Positions 4,495 to 5,412 of a stretch of DNA of 5,412 nt are shown here, piece after piece. Below the pieces are notes generated by a model. That model was not told the DNA's origin and did not search any database. It worked only from the letters and a program-made list of their open reading frames with translations. The stretch spans positions 10,411 through 15,822 of the forward strand of contig JAFKJZ010000443.1 in the NCBI GenBank assembly GCA_017305815.1, read 5' to 3'. This stretch comes from Hyphomicrobiales bacterium (GTDB taxonomy: Bacteria > Pseudomonadota > Alphaproteobacteria > Rhizobiales > Kaistiaceae). The position numbers and the translations under genes are program-made. How positions within the stretch are numbered: the first letter of the stretch is position 1; the number at the start of each line of letters is the position of its first letter.

Positions 4495-5412
4495 TCAGGC
4501 GAACTCCATGATGACGGCGTCGACGGCGAGGCTGTCGCCCGGCTTGGCGGCGATGCGCTGCACCGTCAGGTCGCGCTCGGCTCGCAGCACGTTCTCCATC
4601 TTCATCGCCTCGACGATCGCCAGCGTCTCGCCCGCCTTCACCTCCTGCCCCTCCTCGACCGCCACCGAGACGACCAGGCCCGGCATCGGGCAGAGCAGGA
4701 ATTTCGACGTGTCGGCCGCCTTCTTCTCCGGCATCAGGCTGTGCAGCGCGGCGATGCGCGGCGTCATCACCCGCGCCACTACGTCGATGCCGCGATAGAG
4801 CAGCCGGTAGCCGGAGAGCGCCGGCCGCACCTGCACGGCGAGCGCGACGTCGTCGATCGTGCCCTCCCAGACCGGTTCGCCCGGCATCCAGTCCGACGTC
4901 ACCGTGACCGGCTTCTGAGATCCCGGCAGCACGATCTCGACCTCCAGCGGCAGCAGCGCGACCCCGGTCGGGCTGGTCAGCACCACGGTGGTGCCGCCGA
5001 TCGAGACGACCCAGTTCTCGCGCCAGTTGCCGGCATGCGGCGCCAGCCGGCCGGACAGCCGGTCGAGCCTGTCCTTGCGCAGGATCTCCATCGTCAGCGC
5101 CACGGCGGCGAGCCGCGCGAGCGTGGCGGCATCGGCGCCGGCGCCATGGAACCCTTCCGGAAACTCCTCGGCGATGAAGCCGGTCGAGAGCTCGCCGGCG
5201 CGCCAGCGCGGATGCGCCATCAGCGCCGACAGGAACGGAACATTGTGCTGGATGCCCTCGACGACGAAATCGTCCAGCGCCTCGCTCATCGCCTCGATCG
5301 CCTCGGCGCGCGTCGGCGCGTGCGTGCAGAGCTTGGCGATCATCGGGTCGTAGAACATCGAGATTTCCGAGCCCTCGACGACGCCGGTATCGTTGCGCAC
5401 CGTCACGCCGTC
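4495..5412 (-). CDS. pccA: Propionyl-CoA carboxylase alpha (biotin) subunit, C-terminal part
   Basis: PccA carboxylates its own biotin using ATP and bicarbonate; PccB then passes the carboxyl group to propionyl-CoA, giving methylmalonyl-CoA. The 305 visible residues begin inside the biotin carboxylase C-terminal region (MFYDPMIAKL, residues 19-28 of the visible part). A middle domain follows (about 90-230), like the BT domain that docks PccB. The biotinyl domain then ends the protein, with CPMPGLVVSV (241-250) and the biotinylation site AMKMEN. Its Lys is encoded at 4600-4602, 34 residues before the C-terminus, the usual distance. The middle domain and AMKMEN favour PccA over acetyl-CoA carboxylase AccC, which lacks both on one chain; the 3-methylcrotonyl-CoA carboxylase alpha subunit is the main alternative. 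The frame is open through the right edge; family length suggests roughly 360 residues lie outside. A GTG at 5404-5406 is an internal codon, not a start. Confidence 0.92.
   Translation of the reverse strand, partial: DGVTVRNDTGVVEGSEISMFYDPMIAKLCTHAPTRAEAIEAMSEALDDFVVEGIQHNVPFLSALMAHPRWRAGELSTGFIAEEFPEGFHGAGADAATLARLAAVALTMEILRKDRLDRLSGRLAPHAGNWRENWVVSIGGTTVVLTSPTGVALLPLEVEIVLPGSQKPVTVTSDWMPGEPVWEGTIDDVALAVQVRPALSGYRLLYRGIDVVARVMTPRIAALHSLMPEKKAADTSKFLLCPMPGLVVSVAVEEGQEVKAGETLAIVEAMKMENVLRAERDLTVQRIAAKPGDSLAVDAVIMEFA

Overview
The window is GC-rich chromosomal DNA with the gene content of an alphaproteobacterium, most likely of the Hyphomicrobiales (Rhizobiales). The clues are the proteobacterial-type LipB, a PccA-type biotin carboxylase subunit, a GT21 lipid glycosyltransferase of the kind known from rhizobia and Agrobacterium, and a CTTG-type -35 element upstream of the tRNA. 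High GC also produces long antisense ORFs that I treat as shadows. The genus cannot be fixed from the sequence.

Left part (1-1124). The first 201 codons of a MgtE-type magnesium transporter run leftward off the window. A tRNA-Leu(GAG) gene with encoded CCA (815-899, minus) lies upstream of it, with its own candidate promoter (936-965) and a clear intrinsic terminator (758-785). A bulged stem-loop (644-671) sits in the probable mgtE leader.

Middle part (1125-2390). lipB (octanoyltransferase, plus strand) converges on acyP (acylphosphatase, minus strand). Between their stop codons lies a 263-bp element with 31-bp imperfect terminal inverted repeats (27/31) flanked by TA dinucleotides. It carries two large internal inverted repeats that abut the terminal stem, so the whole element can be drawn as a three-way junction. 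It has no transposase. It looks like a MITE-like, TA-inserting non-autonomous element, and its left TA and first base now form the lipB stop codon. This is the most interesting object in the window.

Right part (2403-5412). A HAD-superfamily phosphatase gene lies directly upstream of acyP on the minus strand; its TGA stop abuts the acyP Shine-Dalgarno, so the two are probably co-transcribed. A divergent plus-strand gene encodes a GT21 (ceramide/diacylglycerol glucosyltransferase-like) membrane glycosyltransferase. It converges on the 3' part of pccA, the biotin-carrying alpha subunit of propionyl-CoA carboxylase, which continues off the right edge.

The genes do not form one pathway. Apart from the repeat element this is an ordinary housekeeping region (Mg2+ uptake, tRNA, lipoate synthesis, small phosphatases, glycolipid synthesis, propionyl-CoA metabolism). 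I see no CRISPR, toxin-antitoxin, phage or defence genes.
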